From NCBI RefSeq assembly GCF_016863335.1, contig NZ_BOOR01000007.1, positions 1 through 64,000 of the forward strand: DNA of 64,000 nt. The letters are read 5' to 3'. The stretch comes from Planotetraspora thailandica. Lineage in GTDB: Bacteria; Actinomycetota; Actinomycetes; Streptosporangiales; Streptosporangiaceae. How positions within the stretch are numbered: the stretch's first letter is position 1; the number at the start of each line of letters is the position of its first letter. Below the pieces are notes generated by a model that was not told where the DNA came from, ran no database searches, and saw only the letters and a program-made list of their open reading frames with translations. Positions 35,499-44,961 of this stretch are shown piece after piece. The translations under genes were made by a program, and so were the position numbers.

Positions 35499-38400
35499 GC
35501 ACTATGCCTTCCGGGGCGACCTGGTCGAGCGCTTACGGGTCGACACTGTCGGCCCGGTGGGCGGGGGGGATGAGATTCTCACGGACTCCCCGGTGACGAC
35601 CTACGCAGCGGGCGTGCTGTACCCCCAGCGGCGCGATCGCGAAGAGGTCCGGGAGGAGACGGGGGAGCGTGATGTCGATCTCTCGCCCGAGACCCGGGTC
35701 AAGGACGATGCCCCTGACACCGGTGTCTCCCTGGCGAACGACCAGGCGCCCTCGTCCATGGGGCTGACCTTCGGGGTCGCCCCCACGATTTCGCCGATCG
35801 TCACGGTGACCGTTACGGCAGCGATCTACGAGTCGGTGGACGGCACCGGACGTCCGGTGAAGGCCCAGCGTGCCGAGCGTCGGGCTACGGAGGAGCAGGA
35901 GCTGCGCTGGCGTCGTCGCCAGTTGGAGATCGACTCGGTATCCGTGGATGTGAACATTGCCGGCCAGGTCACCGAGACTCTCGCCCCGGGCGTCGAGCTT
36001 CGAGTCCGGGTGCGGAAGCCGAAGGACGGCGCTGTCTCCGTCACCGTGGCCCTGCTCAACGTGCATGAGATCGAGCAGTTCGGCATTCGTGACGCCTACT
36101 GCCTCTTCCAACCGAGGATTCACGTTTCCGGTGCGGAGGGGACGAAGCCGTTCGTGGAGCGCCCGGTGCCCGTCGGGGCGGACGAGGACGAAATCAAGGC
36201 GAACCGGCTGCTCTACCGATACGCCCCGAACTTCGCGGTCGGCCACGGCTGCGCGGCCGACTGGGACTGGACGCCGCCCGCTCCGCGGGACGAGGTGCTG
36301 CTTAAAGGCACCCCGGCCGCGGTCGCCGAGGTCTGGACCGAGTTCGTCCCGACCAAGGAAGTGCTGCTCACCGACTCCAACCCGGAGATCGACGACTCGG
36401 CGCTCCGCATGATCGACTTGGCTCGAAGGTCCGACGAGGAAATCATCTCGGCCATGCGCGGGCTGGTGGAGGACTACCGCGCCTGGATCGCGGAACGGGC
36501 CGAGGAATCCCGTCTGCTGGGCAACACGGAGTACGGGCAGGCCGCAAGGGCCCAGGTCAATCTGTGCGAAGCCGCCTGCGACCGGATGGTCTCGGGCATC
36601 GAGACACTTCAGCGCGAACCACAAGTCATGGCCGCTTTCCGTTACGCCAACGAGGCAATGGCCGTGCAGCGGGCCCGCACGAGTTGGATCAAGGGACAGA
36701 AGCAGGGCGAGCCAAATGTGGAAATGGGCAAGTGGCGCCCATTTCAGATCGCCTTCTTGTTGCTCTGCTTGGATGGCATCGTTGATCCCGATCATGATGA
36801 CCGGCGGGTCGCCGATCTCCTCTGGTTCCCTACCGGTGGCGGTAAGACCGAGGCGTACCTCGGCATCATCGCGTTCACCGTCTTCCTGCGACGGCTGAGC
36901 AAGGGCGACCGGGGAGGCGGGGTCACCGCGATCATGCGGTACACGCTTCGACTGCTCACTCTGCAGCAGTTCGAGCGCGCGGCCGCCCTCATCTGCGCAA
37001 TGGAGAACGTCCGGAGCGCCCGGCCGAAGGAGCTGGGCAACGAGACCATCTCGATCGGCATGTGGGTAGGCGCCGCAGCCACGCCGAACAGGCTGAAGGA
37101 CGCGGCCGAAAGCCTCAAGAAACTGCGGGACGGTGGCGACCTGCATAAGGAGAATCCGGTTCAGCTCCGCTTCTGCCCGTGGTGCGGCACCGCCATGGGA
37201 CCGAACGAGTACGAAGTCGACGTCACCAGCTCCAAGATGCGCATCTACTGCGCCGCCGAGGAATGTGACTTCCACGACGCGCTTCCGGTCCACGTGGTGG
37301 ACGAGAAGATCTACGCGGTTCGACCGACGCTGATCATCGCGACTGTGGACAAGTTCGCGCAGATCGCCTGGCGGCCTGAGGTCGCGGCACTCTTCAACCG
37401 GGATCGCGAGGGGACGGCCCCGCCGGAGCTGATCGTTCAGGACGAGCTCCACCTGATCTCCGGGCCGTTGGGCAGCCTCACCGGGCTCTACGAGACCGCG
37501 ATCGACGTCGCCGCAGACCAGCCCAAAGTGATTGCCTCGACTGCGACCATCCGCCGCGCAAAGAAGCAGGGCAAGCGGCTGTTCAACCGCGATGTGGCAC
37601 AGTTTCCCCCCGCCGGCCTGGACGCTCGCGACTCCTGGTTCGCTGTGGAAACGCCGGCTCCGGACAAGGCGTCACGGCTCTATGTGGGGTTGCTCGCGCC
37701 CAACACCAGTCAGGCGACACTATTGGTCCGCTCGTACGCGGCGCTGTTGTACCACGCGGGCCAGATCGAGGGTCCCGAGTCGGTTCGGGATGCCTACTGG
37801 ACCTTGGTGGGCTACTTCGGCAGCCTGCGAATCCTCGCAGCGGCCGAACTACAGGTCTTGGACGATGTCCAGGACCGGCTCAAGCTTCTGGCTAAGCGGC
37901 ATGGCATCGAAGCCCGACGAGCGGACCAGCTCACGGAGCTGACCAGTCGGGTGAAGTCCAGCGAGATCCCAAAGCGACTCAAGGACCTGGAGCGCATGCT
38001 TCCGGACGAGGGCGTCTTCGACACCGTGCTCGCAACGAACATGATCTCGGTCGGTGTGGACGTGGACCGGCTAGGTCTCATGGCCATCATGGGGCAGCCG
38101 CAGACCACCGCCGAGTACATCCAGTCGAGCAGCCGCGTCGGCCGCCGGCACCCGGGCCTGGTCGTCACGCTCTACAATGCCAACCGGTCCCGGGACCGCT
38201 CGCATTACGAGAGCTTTGTGCCCTACCACTCGGCGCTCTATCGGCAGGTGGAGTCCACCAGCGTTACGCCGTTCTCGCCTCGAGCTCGTGACCGGGCGCT
38301 GCACGCCGTCCTGGTGGGCATGGCCCGGCTCATCTACCCCGAGCTCCGGCTCAATGGGGCGGCGGCAGCCGTGCTCAAGCACATGAGCCGGATCGAGGAG

Positions 38401-38682
38401 CTGCAGGATTTGATCCTGGCCAGGGCTAAGGCCGTCGATGAGGAGGAGTTGGACGGGGTCGAGAAGGATCTGAACGATCTCATCGCCAAGTGGGTGCAGC
38501 TCGCCGACGACAATCCGGATCTGGTCTACGAGGCCAAGCCCCGGTTCAAGCGGAGCGAGCGGCGTAATCCCGACGAGGCGCTGTTCCGCACCTACACCGA
38601 CAGCGATCTCACGAAGGCGATCCCGACGCTGTGGAGCCTCCGTGACGTTGACGCCGAAGCCGACCTTTACCTGGAGCGATAG
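35482..38682 (+). CDS. drmA: DrmA-like helicase of a DISARM-type system
   Basis: A 1066-residue protein with an N-terminal beta-rich region followed by an SF2-like helicase core: Walker A FPTGGGKTEAYL (about 448-459), a DExH variant QDELHLISGPLGS (about 653), a zinc-ribbon-like pair (CPWCG near 564 and CAAEECDFH), and a C-terminal core TNMISVGVDVDRLGL with QSSSRVGR as motif VI. This is the arrangement of DISARM DrmA, which with DrmB forms the anti-phage complex that recognises incoming DNA. ATG 35482 is used because the longer frame (to 35335) lies inside the preceding gene. DrmB follows after two bases. Confidence 0.85.
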   Translation: MSKHSEHYAFRGDLVERLRVDTVGPVGGGDEILTDSPVTTYAAGVLYPQRRDREEVREETGERDVDLSPETRVKDDAPDTGVSLANDQAPSSMGLTFGVAPTISPIVTVTVTAAIYESVDGTGRPVKAQRAERRATEEQELRWRRRQLEIDSVSVDVNIAGQVTETLAPGVELRVRVRKPKDGAVSVTVALLNVHEIEQFGIRDAYCLFQPRIHVSGAEGTKPFVERPVPVGADEDEIKANRLLYRYAPNFAVGHGCAADWDWTPPAPRDEVLLKGTPAAVAEVWTEFVPTKEVLLTDSNPEIDDSALRMIDLARRSDEEIISAMRGLVEDYRAWIAERAEESRLLGNTEYGQAARAQVNLCEAACDRMVSGIETLQREPQVMAAFRYANEAMAVQRARTSWIKGQKQGEPNVEMGKWRPFQIAFLLLCLDGIVDPDHDDRRVADLLWFPTGGGKTEAYLGIIAFTVFLRRLSKGDRGGGVTAIMRYTLRLLTLQQFERAAALICAMENVRSARPKELGNETISIGMWVGAAATPNRLKDAAESLKKLRDGGDLHKENPVQLRFCPWCGTAMGPNEYEVDVTSSKMRIYCAAEECDFHDALPVHVVDEKIYAVRPTLIIATVDKFAQIAWRPEVAALFNRDREGTAPPELIVQDELHLISGPLGSLTGLYETAIDVAADQPKVIASTATIRRAKKQGKRLFNRDVAQFPPAGLDARDSWFAVETPAPDKASRLYVGLLAPNTSQATLLVRSYAALLYHAGQIEGPESVRDAYWTLVGYFGSLRILAAAELQVLDDVQDRLKLLAKRHGIEARRADQLTELTSRVKSSEIPKRLKDLERMLPDEGVFDTVLATNMISVGVDVDRLGLMAIMGQPQTTAEYIQSSSRVGRRHPGLVVTLYNANRSRDRSHYESFVPYHSALYRQVESTSVTPFSPRARDRALHAVLVGMARLIYPELRLNGAAAAVLKHMSRIEELQDLILARAKAVDEEELDGVEKDLNDLIAKWVQLADDNPDLVYEAKPRFKRSERRNPDEALFRTYTDSDLTKAIPTLWSLRDVDAEADLYLER

Positions 38683-38684
38683 AG

Positions 38685-40559
38685 ATGGCACTGCGTAACG
38701 CACGAACGCGACCGGCCGGCCGGAACGGCGATGCCGATGTCACGCGGAAACCGCTCGGCGCGGTGCGGAGGGCCCAGGCCATCACCACGTATGGTGTCGG
38801 AGCTGTGATCGCTATCGAGGATCAGTCGTACATCGTCAGTGGGCTCGACAGTTGGCGTGTGTGGCCCTCCGATGTGATCTTCGAGCCGCGGCTCCAACAC
38901 TGGCTCCGGGTCGCAAAGTTCCAACTCCCCCCCGCGGACGACCCCTCCTCCGGGGATGGGGTCAGGGTCCGCCTGTTCCCGGAGATGTACTCCTGTGCCT
39001 CGTGCAAGAAGCTCCAGGAGTTCCGCAGGTTCGGTTCGCCTTCGGGCAAGAGTGTCTGTGGTAGCTGCGAGATGCCGCTGACGCCGTCTCGATTCGTCAT
39101 CGCCTGTGAGAACGGACACCTGGACGACTTCCCGTACTTCGAATGGGTGCATAAGAAGAGCGAGCGGACCTCCGGTGAGAACGAGCAGGTCAAGCACGAA
39201 CTCACGCTGGAGAGCACCGGTCAGACGGCTTCGCTGCGGTCCGTCGTGATCAAGTGTTCGTGTGGGGTGCGACCGGCGTCGTTGGAAGGGGCTTTCGGCG
39301 GCGGCGCCATGTCCGCCCTGGGGATCAAGTGCAGGGGCGGGCAGCCATGGCTCGGGCGTGACGCGAAAGAGCCCGGGTGCGCCGCCGTACCGCGGACCCT
39401 CCAGCGAGGTGCTTCGGCGGGGTGGTTTCCGATCAACAAGTCGGCGTTGTCGATCCCTCCGTGGTCGGAGACGCTGCAACAGCAACTGAACCCGCATTAC
39501 GCCATGTTGGGCGTCTTGCTGGACAACGACCTGCCGGACGCGCTCATCCTGGAGACGATCAAAAAGACCGACATTATGGACGACGGTCGATTCACTGCGG
39601 ACGAGGTTCTGGCGGCTGTCCGCCGGCGTCGCGAGCTGGAGGCAAGCGCGCCGCCCGATTCGGACGAGACGGTGATGTTCGAATCGGCGAACGAGCTGCG
39701 TCAGGAGGAGTACAACCAGCTCTACGACGGCACCGGAAGCGTCGGGCGCGACGAGAATTTCGAGTGTATCCCGGCACCCGGTGACGGTGGCGCGCTGCCC
39801 TACGGCGTCAAGCGTTCCATGCTGGTGAAGCGGCTTCGCGAGGTCCGGGCCCTCCAGTCGTTCACCAGGGTCACCATGCCGGACCCGACTGGAGGCGACA
39901 CGCGGAAGGCCGCGATGGCCAAGGGGTCGGTGGACTGGCTGCCTGCGGTCGAGGTCAGCGGCGAAGGTGTCTTTCTCGCCGTGGACGAGCAGCTCCTGTG
40001 GGAGTGGGAGCAGCGGTCGGGACCGGTGCAACGGGCACACCAGATCTGGGGCAACCACACGGCGATCCTGCGCGAGCGGGCGGAACGGGCCGGAAGCACA
40101 AAGCATCCCGGCGACATCAAGTCTCCGGTGACGCCTCGCTATCTGCTCCTGCACACTCTGGCGCACATTTTGATCAACGAGTGGAGCCTGGATTGCGGCT
40201 ACCCCGCCGCGTCGCTCCGTGAGCGGCTGTACGTCTCCGACCGGATGGCCGGCGTGCTCATCTACACCGCTACCAGTGACTCTGCGGGCAGCCTTGGTGG
40301 CGTGGTCGCCCAGGGCGAGCACCGCAAGCTGCACGAGACGCTGGAATCGGCGCTGGCACGGACCGAGTGGTGCTCGCAGGACCCGCCATGCATGGAGTCC
40401 GAGGCCAACGGCATCGACAGCCTCAATCTGGCTGCCTGCTACGCCTGCGTGCTGCTGCCCGAGACCAGCTGCGAGACCAACAACGTCTTCCTGGACCGCG
40501 CGATGCTGATCGGAACCCCGGAGGACCCGTCGACCGGTTTCTTCTACAAAGGCAAGTGA
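38685..40559 (+). CDS. drmB: DrmB-like DUF1998 protein of a DISARM-type system
   Basis: A 624-residue protein. The N-terminal half contains two CxxC pairs (CASC 104-107 and CGSC 125-128) followed by IACENGHLDDFPYFEWVH, a probable zinc site. The C-terminal half is the DUF1998 domain (LLHTLAHILINEWSLDCGY near 487-505) with further Cys (WCSQDPPCM, LAACYACVLLPETSC). DrmB pairs with DrmA in DISARM and limits its activity until unmodified or phage DNA is met. It starts two bases after drmA. The family call is strong; function in this particular cluster is inferred. Confidence 0.85.
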   Translation: MALRNARTRPAGRNGDADVTRKPLGAVRRAQAITTYGVGAVIAIEDQSYIVSGLDSWRVWPSDVIFEPRLQHWLRVAKFQLPPADDPSSGDGVRVRLFPEMYSCASCKKLQEFRRFGSPSGKSVCGSCEMPLTPSRFVIACENGHLDDFPYFEWVHKKSERTSGENEQVKHELTLESTGQTASLRSVVIKCSCGVRPASLEGAFGGGAMSALGIKCRGGQPWLGRDAKEPGCAAVPRTLQRGASAGWFPINKSALSIPPWSETLQQQLNPHYAMLGVLLDNDLPDALILETIKKTDIMDDGRFTADEVLAAVRRRRELEASAPPDSDETVMFESANELRQEEYNQLYDGTGSVGRDENFECIPAPGDGGALPYGVKRSMLVKRLREVRALQSFTRVTMPDPTGGDTRKAAMAKGSVDWLPAVEVSGEGVFLAVDEQLLWEWEQRSGPVQRAHQIWGNHTAILRERAERAGSTKHPGDIKSPVTPRYLLLHTLAHILINEWSLDCGYPAASLRERLYVSDRMAGVLIYTATSDSAGSLGGVVAQGEHRKLHETLESALARTEWCSQDPPCMESEANGIDSLNLAACYACVLLPETSCETNNVFLDRAMLIGTPEDPSTGFFYKGK

Positions 40560-40569
40560 GTAGCGTGAT

Positions 40570-40603
40570 CTTCCGGCCCGATCCTGACCGGTCGGGCCGG
40601 AAG
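40570..40603. terminator. Strong hairpin between drmB and the RelE-UvrD gene
   Basis: Perfect 12-base arms (CTTCCGGCCCGA and TCGGGCCGGAAG) with a ten-base loop, 11 bases after the drmB stop. No U tract follows, and the next gene has its own GAGGAG site, so it may be a partial terminator or an mRNA processing/stability element. Confidence 0.55.
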
Positions 40604-40625
40604 CCGAGCTGAGGAGGAGTACGAC

Positions 40626-42719
40626 GTGGCACGTCTGGGCATCCACCAGGACTTCCTGCAGGATCTGATCCGCTTGGAGCGCCCAGTCCAGCAGAAGGTC
40701 GTCGACACCATCCTCAGGTTCGAGCAGACCGCGCACGCCGGAGCACATCTGGAGAAGCTCAACAAGATCCGTGACGAGCGGCTGAAAAGCATCCGAATCG
40801 ATCGGAAATACCGGGGCATCGTCCTGGCTCCTGACAAGGGCGATCAGTTCACCCTGCTCCGCGTCGACACTCACGATGAGGCCTACGAGTGGGTTCAGAA
40901 CCGCCGAGTGTCTGTCAACATGGCCACCGGCCACATGGAGATCCGCGACGAAGCGAGTATCGACATGACGATCGAGGCGCTGACGCAGGTCCCCACGAGG
41001 CCCCTGAAACCCCTCTTCCACCACGTCTCCGACGCCGACCTGATCCGGCTGGGCATCGACGACCAGATCCGCAAGTTCGCGCGGATGCTGACCGACGTCG
41101 CCATGCTGGAGGCGCTGGAGGGCAGACTTCCCCAGATCCAGTACGACGTGCTTTTCGGACTGGCCGCCGGGATGTCCCCCGAAGATGTCTGGAACGACGT
41201 GGTCGGCTCCGCAGCACCCGAGAAGATCAACCCGGACGACCTTGAGGCGGCGACTCGTCGTATGCCTGACAAGGTGGCGTTGGTCCACGGGCCGGACGAG
41301 CTCATGGAGCTGTTTGACAAGCCTTTCGCTCGCTGGCGGGTCTATCTGCATCCGTTGCAGGGGGAGGCGGCCTTGCGGTCGTATTCGGGTGCGGCGCAGG
41401 TGACGGGTGGTCCCGGAACCGGCAAGACCGTCGTTGCCCTGCACCGCGCCAGACACCTCGCCCGACAGGGTGGGCGGGTGCTGCTCACCACGTTCACCGC
41501 GACGCTTACTCGTTCGCTGGCCGAGTCGCTCCGGTTGTTAGAGGCCGATGACGAGGTGCTGTCACGGATCGACGTGCTCACCGTGGACCAGGTCGCCCGC
41601 CGAGTGCTCGATGGGCACTCCGGGAAGTTCGCGCTGCTCCGCGAGGATGAGGAGATGGAGATCTGGCGGCGGATCGTCCGTCGCCGTGACCTGGACTTCA
41701 GCGAGACCTTCCTCCGAGAGGAGTGGCGGCAGGTGGTCCTGGCCTGGGAGATCACTGGGTCCGACGGGTATCTCGCCGCCCGTCGTCTCGGGCGCGGCCG
41801 GCGCCTCGGCTCCCTGCAGCGGGCGAAGATCTGGCGTGCCATCGCGGAGTTCGAGCAGGAGTTGAACGACCGTGACCTTCGCACGTTCGAGACCGTCTGT
41901 GTAGAGGCGGCCCGCTCGTTGGCCGAGAGGGACGGCAAGCCGTACGACCACGTGATCGTCGATGAAGCCCAGGATCTCCACCCGGTTCGCTGGCGGGTAC
42001 TGCGGGCAGCGGTGGCCGAGGGGCCAGATGATCTGTTCATCGCCGGCGACACACACCAGCGGATCTACGACAATCGGGTTAGCCTCGCTTCGGTCGATAT
42101 TCACCTGGCCGGCCGATCCACTCGCTTGAAGATCAACTATCGCACCACCGAAGAGATCCTTGCATGGAGCTGCGCCATGCTGGCTGGCGAGAAAATCGAC
42201 GACCTTGACGGTCGGCAGGCGAGCCTGAGCGGCTGCCGCTCCGAAGTCCACGGAGCCAAGCCCGAGCTGTTCCGAGCCTCGACCAAAAGCGCCGAGCTCG
42301 CTCACCTTGCGGAGACCGTGCAGTCCTGGCTGGACGCGGGAGTGCAGCCCGAGGAGATCGGTATCGCGGCGCGGTCGGGCCCGCTGGCCCAGGAGGCGGC
42401 AGCCGCGCTTACGCGTGCCGGCATCGCCGCGACCCACCTCACACGTGACAAAGACGGCGCTGAGGGGCACGTACGGACTATCACCATGCACCGAATGAAG
42501 GGCCTGGAGTTCCGCTGCGTGGCGGTGATCGGGGTGGGCGCGAACCAGGTGCCGGCCGCGAGTTCGATCACACCGCTAGAAGAGGACGCCACGACCCATT
42601 GGAATGACCTGCAACGGGAACGTTGCCTGCTCTTTGTCGCCTGTACCCGGGCGCGCGAACGCCTGCAGGTCTCCTGGCACGGTGAACCGAGCCCGTTCCT
42701 CAACCTCGCCAGTGGCTGA
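40626..42719 (+). CDS. RelE/ParE-like domain fused to a UvrD-type helicase
   Basis: A 697-residue fusion. Residues 1 to about 100 look like a RelE/ParE-type fold (IHQDFLQDLIRLERPVQQKV, KNKIRDERLKSIRID-like core, RKYRGIVLAPDKGDQFTLLR, VDTHDEAYEW). A linker follows, then an SF1 helicase: Walker A TGGPGTGKTVVAL (about 259-271), VIDEAQDLHP (about 443), GDTHQRIYDN, MHRMKGLEFRCVAV and VACTRARERL. GAGGAG precedes GTG 40626. In toxins this fold cleaves mRNA or blocks gyrase; here it may instead bind a partner or sense the ribosome. Its 3' end overlaps the convergent kinase gene by 20 bases. Confidence 0.82.
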   Translation: MARLGIHQDFLQDLIRLERPVQQKVVDTILRFEQTAHAGAHLEKLNKIRDERLKSIRIDRKYRGIVLAPDKGDQFTLLRVDTHDEAYEWVQNRRVSVNMATGHMEIRDEASIDMTIEALTQVPTRPLKPLFHHVSDADLIRLGIDDQIRKFARMLTDVAMLEALEGRLPQIQYDVLFGLAAGMSPEDVWNDVVGSAAPEKINPDDLEAATRRMPDKVALVHGPDELMELFDKPFARWRVYLHPLQGEAALRSYSGAAQVTGGPGTGKTVVALHRARHLARQGGRVLLTTFTATLTRSLAESLRLLEADDEVLSRIDVLTVDQVARRVLDGHSGKFALLREDEEMEIWRRIVRRRDLDFSETFLREEWRQVVLAWEITGSDGYLAARRLGRGRRLGSLQRAKIWRAIAEFEQELNDRDLRTFETVCVEAARSLAERDGKPYDHVIVDEAQDLHPVRWRVLRAAVAEGPDDLFIAGDTHQRIYDNRVSLASVDIHLAGRSTRLKINYRTTEEILAWSCAMLAGEKIDDLDGRQASLSGCRSEVHGAKPELFRASTKSAELAHLAETVQSWLDAGVQPEEIGIAARSGPLAQEAAAALTRAGIAATHLTRDKDGAEGHVRTITMHRMKGLEFRCVAVIGVGANQVPAASSITPLEEDATTHWNDLQRERCLLFVACTRARERLQVSWHGEPSPFLNLASG

Positions 42720-44826
42720 CGATCGCCGCTATTTCCTCGCTGGAGATCGCCGCAAGTCTCAGAGGGGATGGTCTGCGGTTCCGGCCGGTTACGAGCAAAC
42801 CCTCGCCGGGAGGCAACGACTCGGCGCCCATGTGGTCGAGCACCCGCATGCTCTGTTCCGTCGTTGGCACCCTCAGGGCCAGCCGGGCTGCGATGTAGGC
42901 CTTGACTCGACTGGTGATCACATGTTCGTCGGGCGAGGCCGTACGCGCTATGACATGAACGCCGACCGCGCGGCCTTCCCTGGTCAGCTCCGTGATCGCC
43001 TTCTCCGTGGAAGCCAGCCGCATGGGTTCGGCCAGCTCGTCGACGACTGCAAGCACGTGCGGATGGACCAGTTCGGTATTGCCCAAGGCCCCGAGAGGGA
43101 CAGGCGCTCGCCCTTCGCGCACCTCCCGGTTGAACTGGTCGGTGGTACGGCAGCGCGTCGAGGAGAGATCGGCATAGCGTCGTTCGACCTCGGCGACCGC
43201 CCATGCCAGCGGATCCTCTTGATGCACCACGTGGGGGAGTTCCCAGAACGGAGTCAGGCGGCCCATGCGGGAATCGAGCAGCGCGAGGCGGAGCTGATGT
43301 GGGCTGCGTCGCATCAGAGCCGAGGCAATGAGGGTGTGCAGTGGATCAATCTCCCCGACGTCACCGCCGATCAAAAAATGTGGGGACTGCGTCAGGTCCA
43401 AGACGGCGGGATTCCCATCCCGGCCACGTCCGATGATCAGCGCCTCTTCCGTGGGCGTTTCACGCAGCAGATCACCAAGGCTGATCAGGTCGGGTATGGC
43501 GTGCGGCACCTCGACGCCCACGGCGGCGACACCTGGCAGGGGCGAAGTCGATCGCTCTAGCTCGACAAGTCGGACCGCGGTGTTATTCAAGGCGGCGGTG
43601 AAGGCGGCCGACAACGTGAGTACCTGGGCGGCGGGCGTGGTCGGTCCGAGCCTGATCTCGTACCGAGTTAGACCGGGGGCGCGAGTGTATCCGGCCACCT
43701 TGGCGTCGATTCGTGCCTTGCGTAGGACGGCCTCGATTTTTTTCGCCGCGGCGTCGTCAACGTCGGTGTGCTTCCGCTCAGGAACGCCCGACTTCAGCAG
43801 CCTCTGTGGCGGAGGCTGTCGAACATTTTCGGCACCGGCAGACAGTTTGGGTTGCGGAGCAGGCGGAGTCCGCATGGCCTTCAATCGAGCGGCGACCTCC
43901 CCGGCCGTCTGCGGGCGGTCCTCAGGCTTCTTGGCCAGCGCCTGGAGGATCAGCTCGTCCAGTTCGGCCGGGATTTCGGCACGGGTGGCGCTGGGGGCCT
44001 CCGGAGTTTTGGAGCTGTGCTGGAAGATCAGTTGCCAGCCGTTGCCGAGGAAAGGGCGATCACCGGTAAGCATCTCGTAGAGGACGCAGCCCAGAGAGTA
44101 GAGGTCACTCCGCTCGTCCGGTTGGCCGTCGAACTGCTCAGGAGCCATGTAAGCGGCAGTGCCCACCTGCGTGGTCGCCTTGCTCTGATCGGGGTCGAGG
44201 ACCCTGGCGATCCCGAAGTCGCAGAGCTTGGGCCGATCACCAGGCTGAAGCATGATGTTGGCGGGCTTGATATCCCGGTGGATGACTCTCTTGGCATGGG
44301 CGGCGGCCAGTGCGTCAGCCAGGCGCGCTCCGATTGTTATGACACGCTCGATCGGCAGGCCGTTCTGGGCCTTGTCGATGACCTTGGCCAGGTCCTCGCC
44401 GGACAGCAACTCCATGACGAAGAACAGCTGTCCCCGGTGTTCGTCAGCGTCATGGATCACGACGATCCCGGCGTGTTGAAGCGCGCCACAGATCTGTGCC
44501 TCGGCCCGGAAGCGCTCAACCCGATGCGGCTCCGGATCGAGATGATTGGGGAAGATCTTGACCGCCACATCGCGGTTCAACCGCAGGTCGAAGCCCTTCC
44601 AGACCTCTCCCATAGCTCCCGCGCCGAGCTTCTCGTTCAGGCGATACCGATCGGCCAACGTGACGCCGTCCAGCACGGCACCCTCCGTTTCGATCAAGGG
44701 GAGCCATTGAGATCGCGGTGACTCCGGCCCCGAGCCCGTGACGGTGATCGGAGTTCGGTACGGATCGTAGTCGCTCCGCAGGGTATGGCTACGTTTGTGG
44801 AGGAATCGGGGTCGCACGTCAGTCAT
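42700..44826 (-). CDS. Ser/Thr kinase fused to FtsK-like domain with lost Walker A
   Basis: A 708-residue fusion. The kinase (residues about 56-320) looks active: GAGAMGEV (68-75), Lys90 in VAVK, HRDIKPAN (183-190), DFG (203-205) and APEQ. A linker leads to an FtsK-like part: an alpha-domain-like segment (LTRYEIRLGPTTPAAQVLTL, VAAVGVEVPH), then a motor-like domain with Walker B VLAVVDELAEPM. Its P-loop reads LIGGDVGEIDPLHT where FtsK has GATGSGKS, so the Lys and Ser are gone and ATP hydrolysis there is unlikely. ATG 44826 is used; GTG 44931 is possible. The gene is convergent with the RelE-UvrD gene and divergent from vsr. Confidence 0.8.
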   Translation of the reverse strand: MTDVRPRFLHKRSHTLRSDYDPYRTPITVTGSGPESPRSQWLPLIETEGAVLDGVTLADRYRLNEKLGAGAMGEVWKGFDLRLNRDVAVKIFPNHLDPEPHRVERFRAEAQICGALQHAGIVVIHDADEHRGQLFFVMELLSGEDLAKVIDKAQNGLPIERVITIGARLADALAAAHAKRVIHRDIKPANIMLQPGDRPKLCDFGIARVLDPDQSKATTQVGTAAYMAPEQFDGQPDERSDLYSLGCVLYEMLTGDRPFLGNGWQLIFQHSSKTPEAPSATRAEIPAELDELILQALAKKPEDRPQTAGEVAARLKAMRTPPAPQPKLSAGAENVRQPPPQRLLKSGVPERKHTDVDDAAAKKIEAVLRKARIDAKVAGYTRAPGLTRYEIRLGPTTPAAQVLTLSAAFTAALNNTAVRLVELERSTSPLPGVAAVGVEVPHAIPDLISLGDLLRETPTEEALIIGRGRDGNPAVLDLTQSPHFLIGGDVGEIDPLHTLIASALMRRSPHQLRLALLDSRMGRLTPFWELPHVVHQEDPLAWAVAEVERRYADLSSTRCRTTDQFNREVREGRAPVPLGALGNTELVHPHVLAVVDELAEPMRLASTEKAITELTREGRAVGVHVIARTASPDEHVITSRVKAYIAARLALRVPTTEQSMRVLDHMGAESLPPGEGLLVTGRNRRPSPLRLAAISSEEIAAIVSHWRG

Positions 44827-44961
44827 CGCCAGCCCGGAGTCTCCGCCGTACAAGAGCGCGCCGGCCGGGACGGGGCGATCAAGTTCGACGGAGGCCGAGA
44901 CGAACAGCGCGTCGCCGCCGGCGTACCGCACGAGCCGGGCGGGCGTCGTACGGTAGGGGCC

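Noticed and set aside
35533-37452. A 639-codon minus-strand frame
   Set aside because: Antisense shadow of the DrmA-like helicase gene; composition is Arg/His/Gly-rich without domains.
38667-41456. A 929-codon open frame on the minus strand
   Set aside because: It is antisense to drmB and the RelE-UvrD gene, both with clear motifs.
42700-44826. PglW-like kinase of a phage growth limitation (Pgl/BREX type 2) system
   Set aside because: No PglX, PglY or PglZ is nearby, and the C-terminal part is FtsK-like rather than PglW-like.
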